In this document: positions 13,835-23,796 of the stretch, piece after piece
Numbering within the stretch: the stretch's first letter is position 1
How the letters are laid out: every line of letters begins with the position of its first letter
DNA from: Methanosarcinaceae archaeon
GTDB taxonomy: Archaea; Halobacteriota; Methanosarcinia; Methanosarcinales; Methanosarcinaceae
Reading direction: 5' to 3'
NCBI GenBank assembly: GCA_030611265.1
Contig: JAUWQD010000018.1
Span: 1 to 48,168 of the forward strand
DNA: 48,168 nt
The notes under the pieces: generated by a model
The model's input: the letters and a program-made list of their open reading frames with translations, nothing else
What the model was told of the DNA's origin: nothing
The model's database searches: none
Program-made: the position numbers and the translations under genes

Positions 13835-16129
13835 TTAAGCCTCTGCCATATAGAGTTGCTTTTCCAATCCTTTCACGGCTACAAGGTAATTATCCTTTCC
13901 TCCAAAGATGTCAATGATCTCAATTGGAGTGCCAAACTGGTTAATAGGTTGTACTTTCAGTACATCCATGCTCTCAATATTCTCAATACCCTCATCTGCA
14001 TACTTATCCAGTAAAGCATCAAGAACAACACGCGCTTGCTCACCGTACCTGGTAAAATAATCACTCTTACGAACCTGCTTTGCCCTATCCTTCCTGCTAA
14101 GTGGCGGCTGGTCGAACACAACATGACAGATCAGGTCAAACGGATCGAAATCCTTGCCAACCTGTTCCGCCAATTCCTCAAACATCACGCCCTCTTCTTC
14201 AAGTTCCTTAACAACCGCCATCTTTTGGCTGGCAGTGCTCCAATAATTAAGGAAAGAATCCAGTGACTTAAAATCCTTAAGCACAGCTTTGCTGGTATAA
14301 TCCTTAAGTGACTCAGTAATTAATTTCCCTGCCTTATCCATATACTGCACACGCTCATTAATAACGCGCACCTTCACATCATCCACCACATATTTATCGC
14401 GCCCTGCGTTGGAATGTTCCCTCAATAAAACGGGTTTGGTAAGCCCGGGTTCATATATCTCCACCGGTTCTCCATCAAAATCAGGATCAGCAAAAAGTTC
14501 AGTCGCCTTCTTAAAATCCATAATTGTGAAAAAATGCTTATCAAACTCCTCATTGATACGTGTCCCCCTGCCAATGATCTGTTTAAACTGGGTCATGGAC
14601 TGGATACGCTGGTCAAGAACTATGAGTTTACAGGTTTGCACATCAACTCCGGTTGACAGGAGTCTTGATGTAGTCGCTATAACGGGATAACGAGTCTCCG
14701 GCAGGATAAAATTATCAAGTTCCGCTTTACCCTCCGGATTATCACCCGTGATACGCATGACATATTTACGGTTTTCTACTGCAAGATCAGGATTTTCATT
14801 AACAAGCGCCTGACGCATCCTTTCAGCATGATCTATATTCTCACAAAAAACAATCGTCTTATCAAAACGATTTGTAGCTTTCAAATACTCTGAAATCTTA
14901 TTAGCCACAACCTGTGTACGCTGTTCAAGCACAAGACCCCTATCGAAATCCTTCTGGTTATAGATTCGATCTTCAATAGAATGACCATACTTATCAATCT
15001 TATATCTCTCAGGTCGCCACCCTGTCAGGTCTTTATCCAGATCGATCCGTATCACCTTATACGGTGCCAGAAAACCATCTTCAATTCCCTGTTTGAGTGA
15101 GTAAGTGTAAACCGCCTCTCCAAAATAATGAATGTTTGAAACATACTTTGTCTCCTTTGGCGTTGCAGTCATCCCAACATGAGTTGCCGATGAAAAATAC
15201 TTAAGAATATCATGCCATGCCGAATCCTCATCAACACTGCCACGGTGGCATTCATCCACCACAATAAGATCAAAGAAATCAGGTGAGAACTGCTTGTAAA
15301 TGTTCTTCTCTTCCTCCGTCCCTGTAACTGCCTGATAAAGAGAAAGGTAAATCTCATAAGACTTGTCTGCCTGCCGCTTTTTGATCTTAGTCATGGCATT
15401 GCCAAAAGGCTTAAAATCATTTGTCCGTGTTTGATCTACCAAAATATTACGGTCGGCAAGGAACAAAATACGCTTCTTAGTACGTGATTTCCACAATCTC
15501 CAGATGATCTGGAAAGCAGTAAATGTTTTTCCCGTGCCGGTAGCCATAACCAACAACAATCGATCCTGCCCTTTAGAAATTGCTTCAACCGTGCGGTTAA
15601 TGGCGATTTGCTGATAATATCGCGGAGCTTTCCCACTACTATCGGTATAATATTCTTGAATGATGGATTCCTCTTCAATGCTGTCAATACCCTTCCATAC
15701 ACAATAGTTCTTCCAAAGTTGCTCAGGTGAGGGAAACTCATGTAATGCAATTTCACGTTCAACCTGACCCGAAGTACCGCTTCGATCATGTTCAAGAAAA
15801 GCATCACCATTTGAACTATAAACAAAAGGAATATCCAGTGTCTCAGCATATCCGAGCGCCTGTTGCATACCCTCGCCAACACCATACGTGTTCTTTTTAG
15901 CTTCAATAACAGCAATCGGAATATTCTGCTTGTAGTAAAGGATGTAATCCGCCCGCTTAGGTTTCCCTCTACTTACCGATTGACCTTTAACAATGACCCG
16001 ACCTTTAGTAAAAGTAACTTCCTCACGTATCTGGGTATGTAAATCCCATCCGGCCTGACTAATGGCAGGAGTGATATATTTAGTACAAATATCTCGTTCA
16101 CTGAGCTCTTTTTTGTTGATTTCTTCCAT
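13835..16129 (-). CDS. hsdR: Type I restriction enzyme, nuclease/translocase subunit
   Basis: A 764-residue subunit that translocates DNA and cuts it when the site is unmethylated. The N-terminal nuclease domain shows [20 protein letters not shown] (about 60-79; the PD-(D/E)xK residues are the Asp and the EAK). The helicase motor has MATGTGKTF (motif I, about 195), DECHRG (about 292), GMTATP, and RIGRGTRI-like IIGRGTRI. The C-terminal domain is EcoEI-R-like. The ATG at 16129 is preferred over the TTG immediately before it. It is shorter than EcoKI HsdR but normal for the EcoEI-type (type IB-like) group. It is first in the operon. Confidence 0.95.
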   Translation of the reverse strand: MEEINKKELSERDICTKYITPAISQAGWDLHTQIREEVTFTKGRVIVKGQSVSRGKPKRADYILYYKQNIPIAVIEAKKNTYGVGEGMQQALGYAETLDIPFVYSSNGDAFLEHDRSGTSGQVEREIALHEFPSPEQLWKNYCVWKGIDSIEEESIIQEYYTDSSGKAPRYYQQIAINRTVEAISKGQDRLLLVMATGTGKTFTAFQIIWRLWKSRTKKRILFLADRNILVDQTRTNDFKPFGNAMTKIKKRQADKSYEIYLSLYQAVTGTEEEKNIYKQFSPDFFDLIVVDECHRGSVDEDSAWHDILKYFSSATHVGMTATPKETKYVSNIHYFGEAVYTYSLKQGIEDGFLAPYKVIRIDLDKDLTGWRPERYKIDKYGHSIEDRIYNQKDFDRGLVLEQRTQVVANKISEYLKATNRFDKTIVFCENIDHAERMRQALVNENPDLAVENRKYVMRITGDNPEGKAELDNFILPETRYPVIATTSRLLSTGVDVQTCKLIVLDQRIQSMTQFKQIIGRGTRINEEFDKHFFTIMDFKKATELFADPDFDGEPVEIYEPGLTKPVLLREHSNAGRDKYVVDDVKVRVINERVQYMDKAGKLITESLKDYTSKAVLKDFKSLDSFLNYWSTASQKMAVVKELEEEGVMFEELAEQVGKDFDPFDLICHVVFDQPPLSRKDRAKQVRKSDYFTRYGEQARVVLDALLDKYADEGIENIESMDVLKVQPINQFGTPIEIIDIFGGKDNYLVAVKGLEKQLYMAEA

Positions 16130-16177
16130 CAAATATCATCTTCAAGCGGTGATGTTATTGACAAATAAACAACTTCA

Positions 16178-16189
16178 TTAAATATATAA
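16178..16189 (-). promoter_or_regulatory. TATA box of the hsdRMS operon
   Basis: On the minus strand GTTATATATTTAATG spans this position, about 50-60 nt before the hsdR start at 16129. A transcript would begin near 16155-16160. Confidence 0.5.
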
Positions 16190-16326
16190 CATGCAGTTTT
16201 TAAATAAATTCTGTTATTTTTTGCTGGATGTTGCAGACGACAAAAGAGAGTTACGTATTAACCCTAGAAAGCCAATTATCGATTTTGTTTACATAAAGAT
16301 AATATATATCCATCCCAATAACTGTC

Positions 16327-16374
16327 GTAGCCATCTAAGTATACTATAATGGCTACTTTAAGTTTTATAAAACT
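16327..16374 (+). promoter_or_regulatory. Symporter promoter with two inverted repeats
   Basis: GTAGCCAT (16327-16334) and ATGGCTAC (16349-16356) are a perfect 8-bp inverted repeat with 14-nt spacing. Immediately downstream lies AGTTTTATAAAACT (16361-16374), a perfect 14-bp palindrome containing the TATA element. A start near 16392 would give a leader of about 35 nt. Palindromes upstream of and over the TATA box suggest regulator binding; no known consensus was recognised. Confidence 0.5.
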
Positions 16375-16426
16375 ATACAGTTATTGAATATTTATAATAA
16401 TATAAAAACTATAAGAGGTAATACTT

Positions 16427-18349
16427 ATGGATGGTTATCAAACATTTTTGATATTGCTTGCAGTCTATTTATTAGGACTCATAACAATTGGATGGTATTT
16501 TTCGAAAAGACAGAAATCTGTTACTGATTTCTGGCTCGCAGGCAGGGAAGTTGGTGCTATTGGCATTGGCTTTTCAGCCGCAGCATCCTGGCTCACGGCA
16601 GGAGCGCTCCTCGCAGTCATTGGTTTTTACATGCTGCTTGGAATGGGCTCGATATGGGGATTTGTATTCCCTAACATCGCCGCCCTGCTGATAATTGCAC
16701 CCCTTGTTGGCAGGATAAAGAACCTGCCTTCCGTTACTCAGCCGGAACTTCTTGAAATGAGATACAGCAGCGCAATACGTGCTCCTGTTGCATTTATCAT
16801 CACCATTGTGATGATACTCTTTGCAGTGGCTGATATCAAGGGATTTGCATTTGTCCTGTCAGTATTCTATGGGGTAGATCCAATTCATGCAGCACTTATA
16901 GTCGCAATTGCCGTATCGGTATATGTGACCCTTGGAGGATTGTCTGCCGTTGTATGGACTGATGTCATCCAATTCGCATTCCTGTCAGTCTTTGCACTTG
17001 TAATGGCAGCCCTTGCAGTGAGTGCTGCAACATCGGGTGGAGTTGACATGGCAGAAATTTCCGTGTCCCAACTGTTCAGCGATGTGCCGGGTACATGGTG
17101 GAATCCGTTCATAATCGGACTTCCTATGGTACTCATATTCATATTTGCAATTGTTCCCGGGTGGATGACAGAACAGGACCCATGGCAGAGAGTCTGGGCT
17201 GCAAAAGATGCAAAGTCCGCACGATTTGGAATGATTCTTGGTTCACTGTTGGTTGCAATCGTATTCGCCGCATGTGCCGTGATCGCGATTGGACTCAACG
17301 CTATTTATCCTGATATTGCAGCAGCCGGCTTCCCGATGGGAATGAAGTTTGCAGAACCTGCCCTTTTGAGATTCATAGTCGAAAATTTCCCACCGATAAT
17401 TGTCGCACTCAGTGCTATTGGTCTTGCAGCAGCAGCGATGTCATGTGCCGATACCTTCGCAACATCCGGCGGATCATGTCTTTCCCGTGACATCTACCAG
17501 AGATACATAAAACCTGATGCTACAATGAAAGAGATGCTTATGATTAACAGGGTCAGTGTACTGATCGTTGTTGCCGGTGCAACTATCGGTTCTTTCTTAA
17601 TTGACGGTATCCTTGAAGCAATTCACATAGCGACCTTTATCGCAAGCGCATCATATTTCTTCCCGATCATGGGTGGGATTTATTGGAAGCGTGCAACAAA
17701 GGAAGGTGCACTTGCAGGACTTGTTGTCGGAGCAGTTGTCCAGATCGGGTTCATTGCTGTGGATCTTATAAAGACTGCGCCAATGGAGCCTTATTATCTT
17801 GAAACTATACACCCCATCCTCATGAATCACGGGGTCATTGTGGGAATGTTGTTAAGTGGAATCGCATTCTTTGGAGTGTCCTTTGCAACCAAACCTTCAA
17901 GCGATATTAACCTTGCACCATTCTTCAGTGATGTTGCAGAGAAACTCGCACAAAAGGATAAACAGGAGGTCGATGAGTCGAGCAAGGAATATGCAAAATT
18001 CCTCGAAAACCTTGATGAAAAAATAACAGGTGAGCGTGCACATCTGCACTTAAACCTTGAGGCATCTGCAACGGTCAACTGGACAAAGTTCATTGGCAAT
18101 TTAAGATCAATGCACCCTGCATGGGTCACACCGGCCGGTAACGATTCAATCTACAGGTTGACACAGGCAGATATGCTTTCATGTGTCTCGATCACACGAG
18201 GAAGCACCGAAAAGGAGATCTGGTTCGCTTCCGAGCCAAGGGTCGAATCAGTTGACAGCCAGCGAAAAGTGCTGTTCCTTGCGTTTAAGGAGATCGCTGA
18301 TGCACTTGAGGACATGGGCGTGTTGATGACACTCCCGAGTGCAGAGTGA
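16427..18349 (+). CDS. Sodium/solute symporter (SSS family)
   Basis: A 640-residue membrane transporter. About 13 hydrophobic segments fill residues 5-490, with the family's signatures: DFWLAGREVG (about 34-43) after the first helix, AASWLTAGALL, the core GGLSAVVWTDVIQ (about 168-180) and ADTFATSGGSCLSRDIYQR (about 342-360). The substrate, commonly an amino acid, proline, pantothenate or acetate-type solute, cannot be told. Residues about 490-640 form a charged cytosolic extension unusual for simple carriers, which may regulate transport. AAGAGG stands 7-8 nt before the ATG. It is single and divergent from hsdR. Confidence 0.93.
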   Translation: MDGYQTFLILLAVYLLGLITIGWYFSKRQKSVTDFWLAGREVGAIGIGFSAAASWLTAGALLAVIGFYMLLGMGSIWGFVFPNIAALLIIAPLVGRIKNLPSVTQPELLEMRYSSAIRAPVAFIITIVMILFAVADIKGFAFVLSVFYGVDPIHAALIVAIAVSVYVTLGGLSAVVWTDVIQFAFLSVFALVMAALAVSAATSGGVDMAEISVSQLFSDVPGTWWNPFIIGLPMVLIFIFAIVPGWMTEQDPWQRVWAAKDAKSARFGMILGSLLVAIVFAACAVIAIGLNAIYPDIAAAGFPMGMKFAEPALLRFIVENFPPIIVALSAIGLAAAAMSCADTFATSGGSCLSRDIYQRYIKPDATMKEMLMINRVSVLIVVAGATIGSFLIDGILEAIHIATFIASASYFFPIMGGIYWKRATKEGALAGLVVGAVVQIGFIAVDLIKTAPMEPYYLETIHPILMNHGVIVGMLLSGIAFFGVSFATKPSSDINLAPFFSDVAEKLAQKDKQEVDESSKEYAKFLENLDEKITGERAHLHLNLEASATVNWTKFIGNLRSMHPAWVTPAGNDSIYRLTQADMLSCVSITRGSTEKEIWFASEPRVESVDSQRKVLFLAFKEIADALEDMGVLMTLPSAE

Positions 18350-18367
18350 GACTTAGGTCAATTATGT

Positions 18368-18422
18368 GATGCCTGCCATCAATGGAAGTAACGATGTTGC
18401 AGGTATCGCATTCATATTTTTT
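18368..18422 (+). terminator. Terminator after the symporter gene
   Basis: GATGCCTGC (18368-18376) pairs with GCAGGTATC (18399-18407), with one G-U. A T-run (ATTTTTTGG) follows at about 18415-18423. It lies 19 bases after the stop codon. Confidence 0.5.
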
Positions 18423-18472
18423 GGTTCTTCCCAACATTGAGTGGGTAGTATTAATCATCGCATTATTATTTT

Positions 18473-18758
18473 GTATTTGTATAGCTGCGTAAATAAGATT
18501 ATTCCACCTTAAACTAAACCAATACAACTGCCGCATGCGGCGCATTCTCACACCACTAGCACTAGAAAGTCTTTCATATCAGTTGAATTAACCGTAATAT
18601 ATAATTTGGAAATTATATATTCCACGAAAATGGCACTTAATATCTATAAGACAATTCACTTTGTTCATTGAATACGAAAAGATGAAAATTTATCGGTGAC
18701 GGAGGGATGCGCCGCCTGCGGAGGATTGACTCGGCGTCAAAAATCGCTAAACAAATAC
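18473..18758. mobile_element. MITE-like element, copy 1
   Basis: The ends GTATTTGTATAGC (18473-18485) and GCTAAACAAATAC (18746-18758) are terminal inverted repeats matching 12 of 13. Inside, CTGCGTAAATAAGATT at the left, and GATTGACTCGGCGTCAAAAA at the right, recur in copy 2 at 25428-25574. The interior differs: arms CCGCATGCGGCGCAT (18531-18545) and ATGCGCCGCCTGCGG (18707-18721) enclose about 160 bases. It encodes nothing. A third inverted pair, ATTGAGTGGGTA (18436-18447) and TACCCACTCAAT (18767-18778), lies just outside. Confidence 0.6.
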
Positions 18759-18791
18759 ATTAGATTTACCCACTCAATATTAGAGTGAACC

Positions 18792-19196
18792 CATGATTTC
18801 TGGAAAGCGTACTACAGATATTTCTGTGATCATGGACTTTGTGATGCCCATCTCCTAAAGAAATTAACATTCATCTCTGGAAATCATGAACCGGAATGGT
18901 CAGAGAAGATGACAAATTTGCTTCTTGTCATCAAAGTATGTGTGGATGAAAATCGAGAAACATCTGATTCTTTGACGGACGAGCAGATTAAAGATTTTGA
19001 AATGATGTATGACTTCATCACCAAAATGGGACTGGAAGAAAATCCACTGCCTCTGGATTTCGAAACGCACACGAGAATGAAAATTGTGAAACATTTTCAT
19101 CCCAAACTAAACAACGAAATTGCATGGATATTAATTTTAATGTCGAAAAATCATCGTTGCCAATGTCAATTTTCTAATTGCCGGACAGCCTGTTGA
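18792..19196 (+). pseudogene. IS66-type transposase remnant
   Basis: Reading from 18792, in frame with the ATG at 18909, gives HDFWKAYYRYF, CDAHLLKKLTFI and WSEKMTNLLLVIK, the central part of IS66-family transposases (a CNAHHLREL-like block followed by the helical region). There is a stop just upstream, and after about residue 105 the likeness is lost, so both ends are missing. No intact insertion sequence or inverted ends were found around it. It is a decayed relic. Confidence 0.7.
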
Positions 19197-19216
19197 GATA
19201 ACGGATCAAAACGAAA

Positions 19217-19227
19217 TGTACATATTA
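19217..19227 (+). promoter_or_regulatory. TATA box of the 19251 gene
   Basis: ACATATTATAG is centred about 27 bases before the ATG at 19251, which fits a leaderless or nearly leaderless mRNA. Confidence 0.45.
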
Positions 19228-19250
19228 TAGATCAAGTAATACTAAGTAAG

Positions 19251-20453
19251 ATGAATCTTAAAAAAGTTCTTACTATGAGCGTATTTATTTTAGTTTTACT
19301 GGTCCAGCCGTCTGCCGGAGAAACAGAATGGATTGACCATGGGAAAAAAACGCTTTACTGGGGTGAGGCGACCAACATCAGTGGATATATGATCAAGGCG
19401 GTGGATTTCACCCCCAGCCGATATTTCGATGTGGATCATGACTGGGTACTGCTGGGAATCTATAAAGATGGGATCAATCTGGACGCTGCTAAACTTTCGT
19501 TTAATAATTCCCATATAAACGATACGGCTATTCTTTGCAAAGATAAGGTAAAAATAGTTGTTAAAGATATTAAGACAGGGTATGATGTACCGTCTCCACA
19601 TGTCGTAATTCAGGTATATGTTCTTAAAGAAGAAACTATACTTTCAATTTCACCTGAACAATGGATTGACAGTACACTTGAATTTTCTAAACTTGTGCTT
19701 AAAGACATATATATTGGAGACTGGATAAACGTGGAAATCAGGGTGAAGAATTTAAAGGATATTGATTTAGATATCATGATCAATGATTCTATTCCATCAG
19801 GATTTGAAGTGGTCCCGGATCCGGATAAAAAGCTGATATGGAATCTCGACCTCTCAGGGAAAGAAAGTACGGATACGTGCCAGTATTCGATGAGAGCAGC
19901 AAAGCCAGGTACCTTCACCATGCCAGGTGCCAGCGTGGTAGTTGAATATCATGGAGCCACTTATATCACAACAACTGATACTTCCAAAATCGTTGTTCAC
20001 GGTCCGGATATCAATTTAACAAAGACCGGTAAAATGCTGGAAAATAAAAATATAGCTGTCACCGTTTCAGTCCGGAACATTGGAGACCGTGCAACCCTGG
20101 TACGGGTTATCGATGAAATTCCCGAGAATGCGGAACTGGTTTATGGTGACCTGAAATTCGAGGTCGTGGCGCAGCCGGATAAAACCTATTCCAATGATTA
20201 TATTATCAAAACGAGCAATGATAATCTCCCGCCTGTTGCAGCCACATATAAAGATAATAAAGAGCGCATTCATGACGTGAGATCAGAAAATGTTACTCTT
20301 GCTGTTCAAACATCGCCGTCACCTACACCTCTACCAACTGCGGCATCAGGTATCACTCAAAATGTAGCAACACCGCAGTCTTCTAATAACAATTCAATCC
20401 GTGAAAAACTGGCAATTATGTTCCAGCACCTCGTGCAACTTTTGAAGAAGTAA
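19251..20453 (+). CDS. Secreted surface protein with CARDB/DUF11-like domains
   Basis: A 400-residue exported protein. It has a signal peptide (KKVLTMSVFILVLLVQPSAG), then a beta-rich domain beginning EWIDHGKKTLYWGE, followed by two Ig-like repeats. The first has VEIRVKNLKDIDLDIMINDS and IPSGFEV; the second has VTVSVRNIGDRATLVRVIDE and IPENAEL. These are typical of DUF11 or CARDB modules in archaeal surface proteins. A Pro/Thr/Ser-rich spacer (about 350-365) and a hydrophobic, basic C-terminus follow, which may anchor it. Similar proteins in Methanosarcinales occur beside pilus genes. Its closeness to the pilus cluster suggests cell-surface adhesion, but this is inference. Confidence 0.75.
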   Translation: MNLKKVLTMSVFILVLLVQPSAGETEWIDHGKKTLYWGEATNISGYMIKAVDFTPSRYFDVDHDWVLLGIYKDGINLDAAKLSFNNSHINDTAILCKDKVKIVVKDIKTGYDVPSPHVVIQVYVLKEETILSISPEQWIDSTLEFSKLVLKDIYIGDWINVEIRVKNLKDIDLDIMINDSIPSGFEVVPDPDKKLIWNLDLSGKESTDTCQYSMRAAKPGTFTMPGASVVVEYHGATYITTTDTSKIVVHGPDINLTKTGKMLENKNIAVTVSVRNIGDRATLVRVIDEIPENAELVYGDLKFEVVAQPDKTYSNDYIIKTSNDNLPPVAATYKDNKERIHDVRSENVTLAVQTSPSPTPLPTAASGITQNVATPQSSNNNSIREKLAIMFQHLVQLLKK

Positions 20454-20489
20454 CTTCACATGTTAATAATTCATGTCTTTGAGTATAAC

Positions 20490-20567
20490 TTATATTTCGC
20501 AGGTATATTTTGAAAACAAATCTTTTTTCATAAATGTTGAATAATGGCAGATGATTGTGTTTTTTGA
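20490..20567. mobile_element. Degenerate copy of the CTCACTTTCCGCA element
   Basis: TTCGCAGGTATATTTTGAAA then ACAAATCTTTTTTCAT and a diverged GATGATTGTG match the interior of the 99-bp element at 41544-41642. The right arm is missing or diverged. It is noncoding. Confidence 0.6.
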
Positions 20568-20877
20568 TGTTTGTGTACAAATGATGCAGAATAATGTATG
20601 AGTGTATTCTGCCGAAGGTGGTCAGATTATGTGTTTAATGTATGCCATAATATATACACAATATAAAAATAATATCGATTGAATACATAAAACCGCTATC
20701 AGTAATAATAGTACATAATTTACATATACGTGCGGAATGTCAGATATAAATAAGATACCTCACACATCATTAATATCAAAAAATATTCACGACAATCCTG
20801 AATCACAAGTTTTATAACAATTAAGGTTACTTTTCTGAATAATCGTATGATTAAGTAACAATAGATCGAGTAATAAT
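20568..20877. other. Leader region before the pilus operon
   Basis: No gene is seen. GCAGAATA/TATTCTGC around 20586-20611 form an 8-bp stem. A TATA-like TTTTATAAC at 20809-20818 would start transcription near 20840, about 38 nt before the pilin ATG at 20878. The remainder is AT-rich and featureless. Confidence 0.5.
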
Positions 20878-21648
20878 ATGAAAAATGTTAGCAATGACCA
20901 CGCAATCTCCGAAGTAATGGCTCTGTTGATGCTGGTGCTGGTGGCAGTGTCAGCATCTGCAGCCTATTATACATGGATTGCGGACCTGCAGGAAGATGTG
21001 CAGACCACGAGCACCGAGGTTACAGAATCAAGACTGAATACCTTTATGTCAGAAATCGAGGTGGTGTGTTATCCGGAATATGAACACTATAATACCGACT
21101 CCAATTCGGACGGCGAAATAACTGCAAACGCCACTCTGGACGAACGCTTTATTCAGGAAATACGGGTGCTTGTGATAAATAAAGCCTTATTTGATCTGCC
21201 AAATGTAAAGGTAAAGGCGGTTTCCTTTGGAAATGGAAGCCTTGATTGGGCAGCTCTTCATTTTAATCGCAATAGTAGAGAACTTCTGGATAGAGAGGGG
21301 ACACCTTATCATTTTAACAATGTATCTATTAATGAATCTATTTATCTCACCTCACAGAACATGACCAATGTCTCAATGAGATTCATCACTGACGAAGGAT
21401 ATTCTTATTTTGCAACTAATTATTCAGAAGGTAACACCACCATAAGCACCACAAATCTCACGGATCTGATGCCACTTCACAATCCCACCTATGAGATAGG
21501 CGATATCCCCGAAGGCGAACTTGGTACCGGATATGTGTACCTGTTAATAAATCGCTCAGCACTGCCTGTAGATACCGCTTTAAAGCTCTACATCACTAAT
21601 GACCATGGGGTTGATGCATATCGAACCATCCAGTTTAGAATCCAATGA
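20878..21648 (+). CDS. Archaeal type IV pilin-like protein
   Basis: A 256-residue protein with the archaeal pilin N-terminus: a short basic leader, then NDHAISEVMALLMLVLVAVS (about 6-25), one hydrophobic helix that is cleaved by a prepilin peptidase and packed in the filament core. The rest is a glyco- and acid-rich extracellular domain with many Asn-X-Ser/Thr sites, suitable for N-glycosylation. It is longer than minor pilins and may be a major or tip pilin. It overlaps the next gene by 35 nt and opens the operon. No peptidase gene is present in the window. Confidence 0.85.
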   Translation: MKNVSNDHAISEVMALLMLVLVAVSASAAYYTWIADLQEDVQTTSTEVTESRLNTFMSEIEVVCYPEYEHYNTDSNSDGEITANATLDERFIQEIRVLVINKALFDLPNVKVKAVSFGNGSLDWAALHFNRNSRELLDREGTPYHFNNVSINESIYLTSQNMTNVSMRFITDEGYSYFATNYSEGNTTISTTNLTDLMPLHNPTYEIGDIPEGELGTGYVYLLINRSALPVDTALKLYITNDHGVDAYRTIQFRIQ

Positions 21649-22249
21649 AGAAGCCACCAGCAATCTTATTTCCACAATGCTGCTCATGATCATCTTCACA
21701 GGACTGGTTTTATCTGCCATCTCCTTCGCTGTTCCCATGCTTGGCAAGGCAGTGGCAGTTGCGGATATGCAAAAAGCAAAGGATGTGCTGTCTTCACTGG
21801 ATGAAACCATGAGAACAGATGCTCAGGGGACACTGGAGTACAGATTATATCATGGATACCTGATCGGGGAAAAACAGGGGATTGACGTGCAGATCAACTA
21901 CTCCAATAATTCAATCTACAGGACCATCAATCTCAATGGATGTACTCTTTGTTATAAGCAGGCTGAGGAATATCCCTGTCCTTCCGTTAGCTACACCACC
22001 GAAACGTCGCTGCAAAACGGGAGCGTCCTGCGCCTTGGTATATCGGAGATAGATTGTGATCTTGTCCCGCAGCCGGGGTATCACAGAATCAGGTTCAGCA
22101 GCTATCAGGAGAACAGCAACCATACAGGGAACTTTACAGTGCACCTTAATTATCACCAGTATAACCGCTCGCGGTACTATTCCAATATCAGCAGGGTGGA
22201 TTTCGAAATTAAAAAGATCAGTATATGGGATGAAGAATGGAGAGGATAA
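21614..22249 (+). CDS. Second pilin-like protein
   Basis: A 211-residue protein from the ATG at 21614, with an earlier in-frame ATG at 21599; both overlap the previous gene. GGGGTT before 21614 is a plausible ribosome-binding site. The N-terminus SNEEATSNLISTMLLMIIFT then GLVLSAISFAVP gives a single membrane helix after a short leader, as in archaeal pilin-like subunits. The extracellular part has cysteines at about 113, 116, 126 and 150 and several Asn glycosylation sites. It is probably a minor pilin or assembly factor of the same filament. Confidence 0.75.
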   Translation: MHIEPSSLESNEEATSNLISTMLLMIIFTGLVLSAISFAVPMLGKAVAVADMQKAKDVLSSLDETMRTDAQGTLEYRLYHGYLIGEKQGIDVQINYSNNSIYRTINLNGCTLCYKQAEEYPCPSVSYTTETSLQNGSVLRLGISEIDCDLVPQPGYHRIRFSSYQENSNHTGNFTVHLNYHQYNRSRYYSNISRVDFEIKKISIWDEEWRG

Positions 22250-23796
22250 GAGATCTACCAGGGATGAATGGTTTAAGGATAATCCAGTCCCTTAAAAAAC
22301 TGTTCCGGAAGCAGAAGCAAAACGGAGATTCGCCGGAAGATCCCTGGCTGGAAAATATCTCCCATCTTCCGGCATGCACCGAAGAGAGCTTTGATGGAAA
22401 TGAAGGGATTGAATACAAGCTTGACCGGTACTGTTATGCCAGTGTCAGCAGGCACCCTGATGCCGTGTACTGTGTTGTGGAGCCCGAACTGACAGACGAT
22501 GAGCAGGAGATTATCCGGAACCTGAAAAACCGGATGCTCGGAACTGTTCTTGCTTCAAGCAATGGCGATCTGGAAGGTGAGATATTCGAATTGATGGAAA
22601 AATTTGCAATCGATGTTCCGGCAGCCTCAAAGAACCGCATAATCTATTACCTGCTCCGTGATTTTACAGGCTATGGACCCATTGACCCCCTCACCAGGGA
22701 TGCAAATGTCGAGGATATAAGCTGTAATGGAGTTGGAGCTCCTATCTATGTGGTGCACAGGCATCTCGGTTCGATAAAAACCAACATGGGTTTTGAGGAT
22801 GAGGGCACACTGGATAACTTTGTTGCAAAGCTTGCTTTGCGCTGCGGCAAATCCGTATCAGTGGCTAAACCAATACTGGATGCGGGGATGCCGGATGGTA
22901 ATCGCGTGAACATAACCTACGGCAAGGAAGTGACCCCGAAAGGCTCCACATTTACAATAAGAAAATTTAAAGAAAGTGTGATAAGCCCTGTGGATCTTAT
23001 CCAGCATGGAACCATATCCCCCCAGATGCTGGCATATCTGTGGACACTGATCGAACACAAGTCCTCGATAATGGTCTTTGGTGAGACCGGCTCTGGTAAA
23101 ACAACGTTATTGAATGCTTTTTCTCTTTTTATACCTCCTGAAATGAAGATCGTGAGCATAGAAGATACCCCTGAGGTACGCTTGCCTCATGAAAACTGGA
23201 TCCAGTCAATAACACGCTCCTCTTTCAGCGGCGAAGGGGCTGAGATAACCATGTTTGAACTGCTCAAGGCATCCTTAAGACAGAGACCGGATTATATCAT
23301 TGTGGGAGAGATACGGGGTGACGAGGCAAAGGCGTTGTTCCAGGCGATCTCCACAGGGCAGCTGGGTCTTTCAACCATGCATGCCTCAAGTGCCGAAGGC
23401 GTGATAGACAGGCTTACCTCCCCTCCCATGAACATTCCTATTTCCCTTATTACCAGTATTGGATGCCTCTGCCATCAGATCACTGTAAAGTATAAGGACG
23501 GCTCGGTCCAGCGCCGCACCATGGGCATAACCGAGATAATAAAGAATGGCAGTGAGATAGAACTTAAGCCTGTTTTCAGATGGAATCCGCAAACAGGGTT
23601 CAAATCCAGGGGACGCGATAAGCTGGGATGGGAAAGCGAGCAGCTTGGGCGCATTGCCATGAAAGCAGGAGTGGATAAACGAGTAATTGAGGAGGAAATG
23701 AAACAAAAAACGGAGATGCTTGAACAGATGGCGGAAAACAATATCCATGATGTGGCTGAAATGATTTCAAACTACTATAGAAACCGTGGCTTATGA
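22237..23796 (+). CDS. Type IV pilus assembly ATPase (FlaI/GspE/TadA type)
   Basis: A 519-residue hexameric ATPase that powers filament assembly at the cytoplasmic side. Residues 1-200 form the N-terminal domain and the linker. FGETGSGKTT (281-290) is Walker A, SIEDTPEVRL (about 307-316) the Asp box, RPDYIIVGEIRG (350-361) Walker B, and GLSTMHASS the His box. The layout is that of archaeal secretion ATPases in the VirB11/TadA branch. ATG at 22237 overlaps the previous gene's stop by 13 nt; 22264 is an alternative start. It is encoded directly upstream of two membrane platform genes, as in Tad and Epd operons. Confidence 0.95.
   Translation: MERIRDLPGMNGLRIIQSLKKLFRKQKQNGDSPEDPWLENISHLPACTEESFDGNEGIEYKLDRYCYASVSRHPDAVYCVVEPELTDDEQEIIRNLKNRMLGTVLASSNGDLEGEIFELMEKFAIDVPAASKNRIIYYLLRDFTGYGPIDPLTRDANVEDISCNGVGAPIYVVHRHLGSIKTNMGFEDEGTLDNFVAKLALRCGKSVSVAKPILDAGMPDGNRVNITYGKEVTPKGSTFTIRKFKESVISPVDLIQHGTISPQMLAYLWTLIEHKSSIMVFGETGSGKTTLLNAFSLFIPPEMKIVSIEDTPEVRLPHENWIQSITRSSFSGEGAEITMFELLKASLRQRPDYIIVGEIRGDEAKALFQAISTGQLGLSTMHASSAEGVIDRLTSPPMNIPISLITSIGCLCHQITVKYKDGSVQRRTMGITEIIKNGSEIELKPVFRWNPQTGFKSRGRDKLGWESEQLGRIAMKAGVDKRVIEEEMKQKTEMLEQMAENNIHDVAEMISNYYRNRGL

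Noticed and set aside
18909-19196. Functional small gene of 95 codons
   Set aside because: The in-frame upstream sequence shows it is the middle of an IS66-type transposase with both ends lost.
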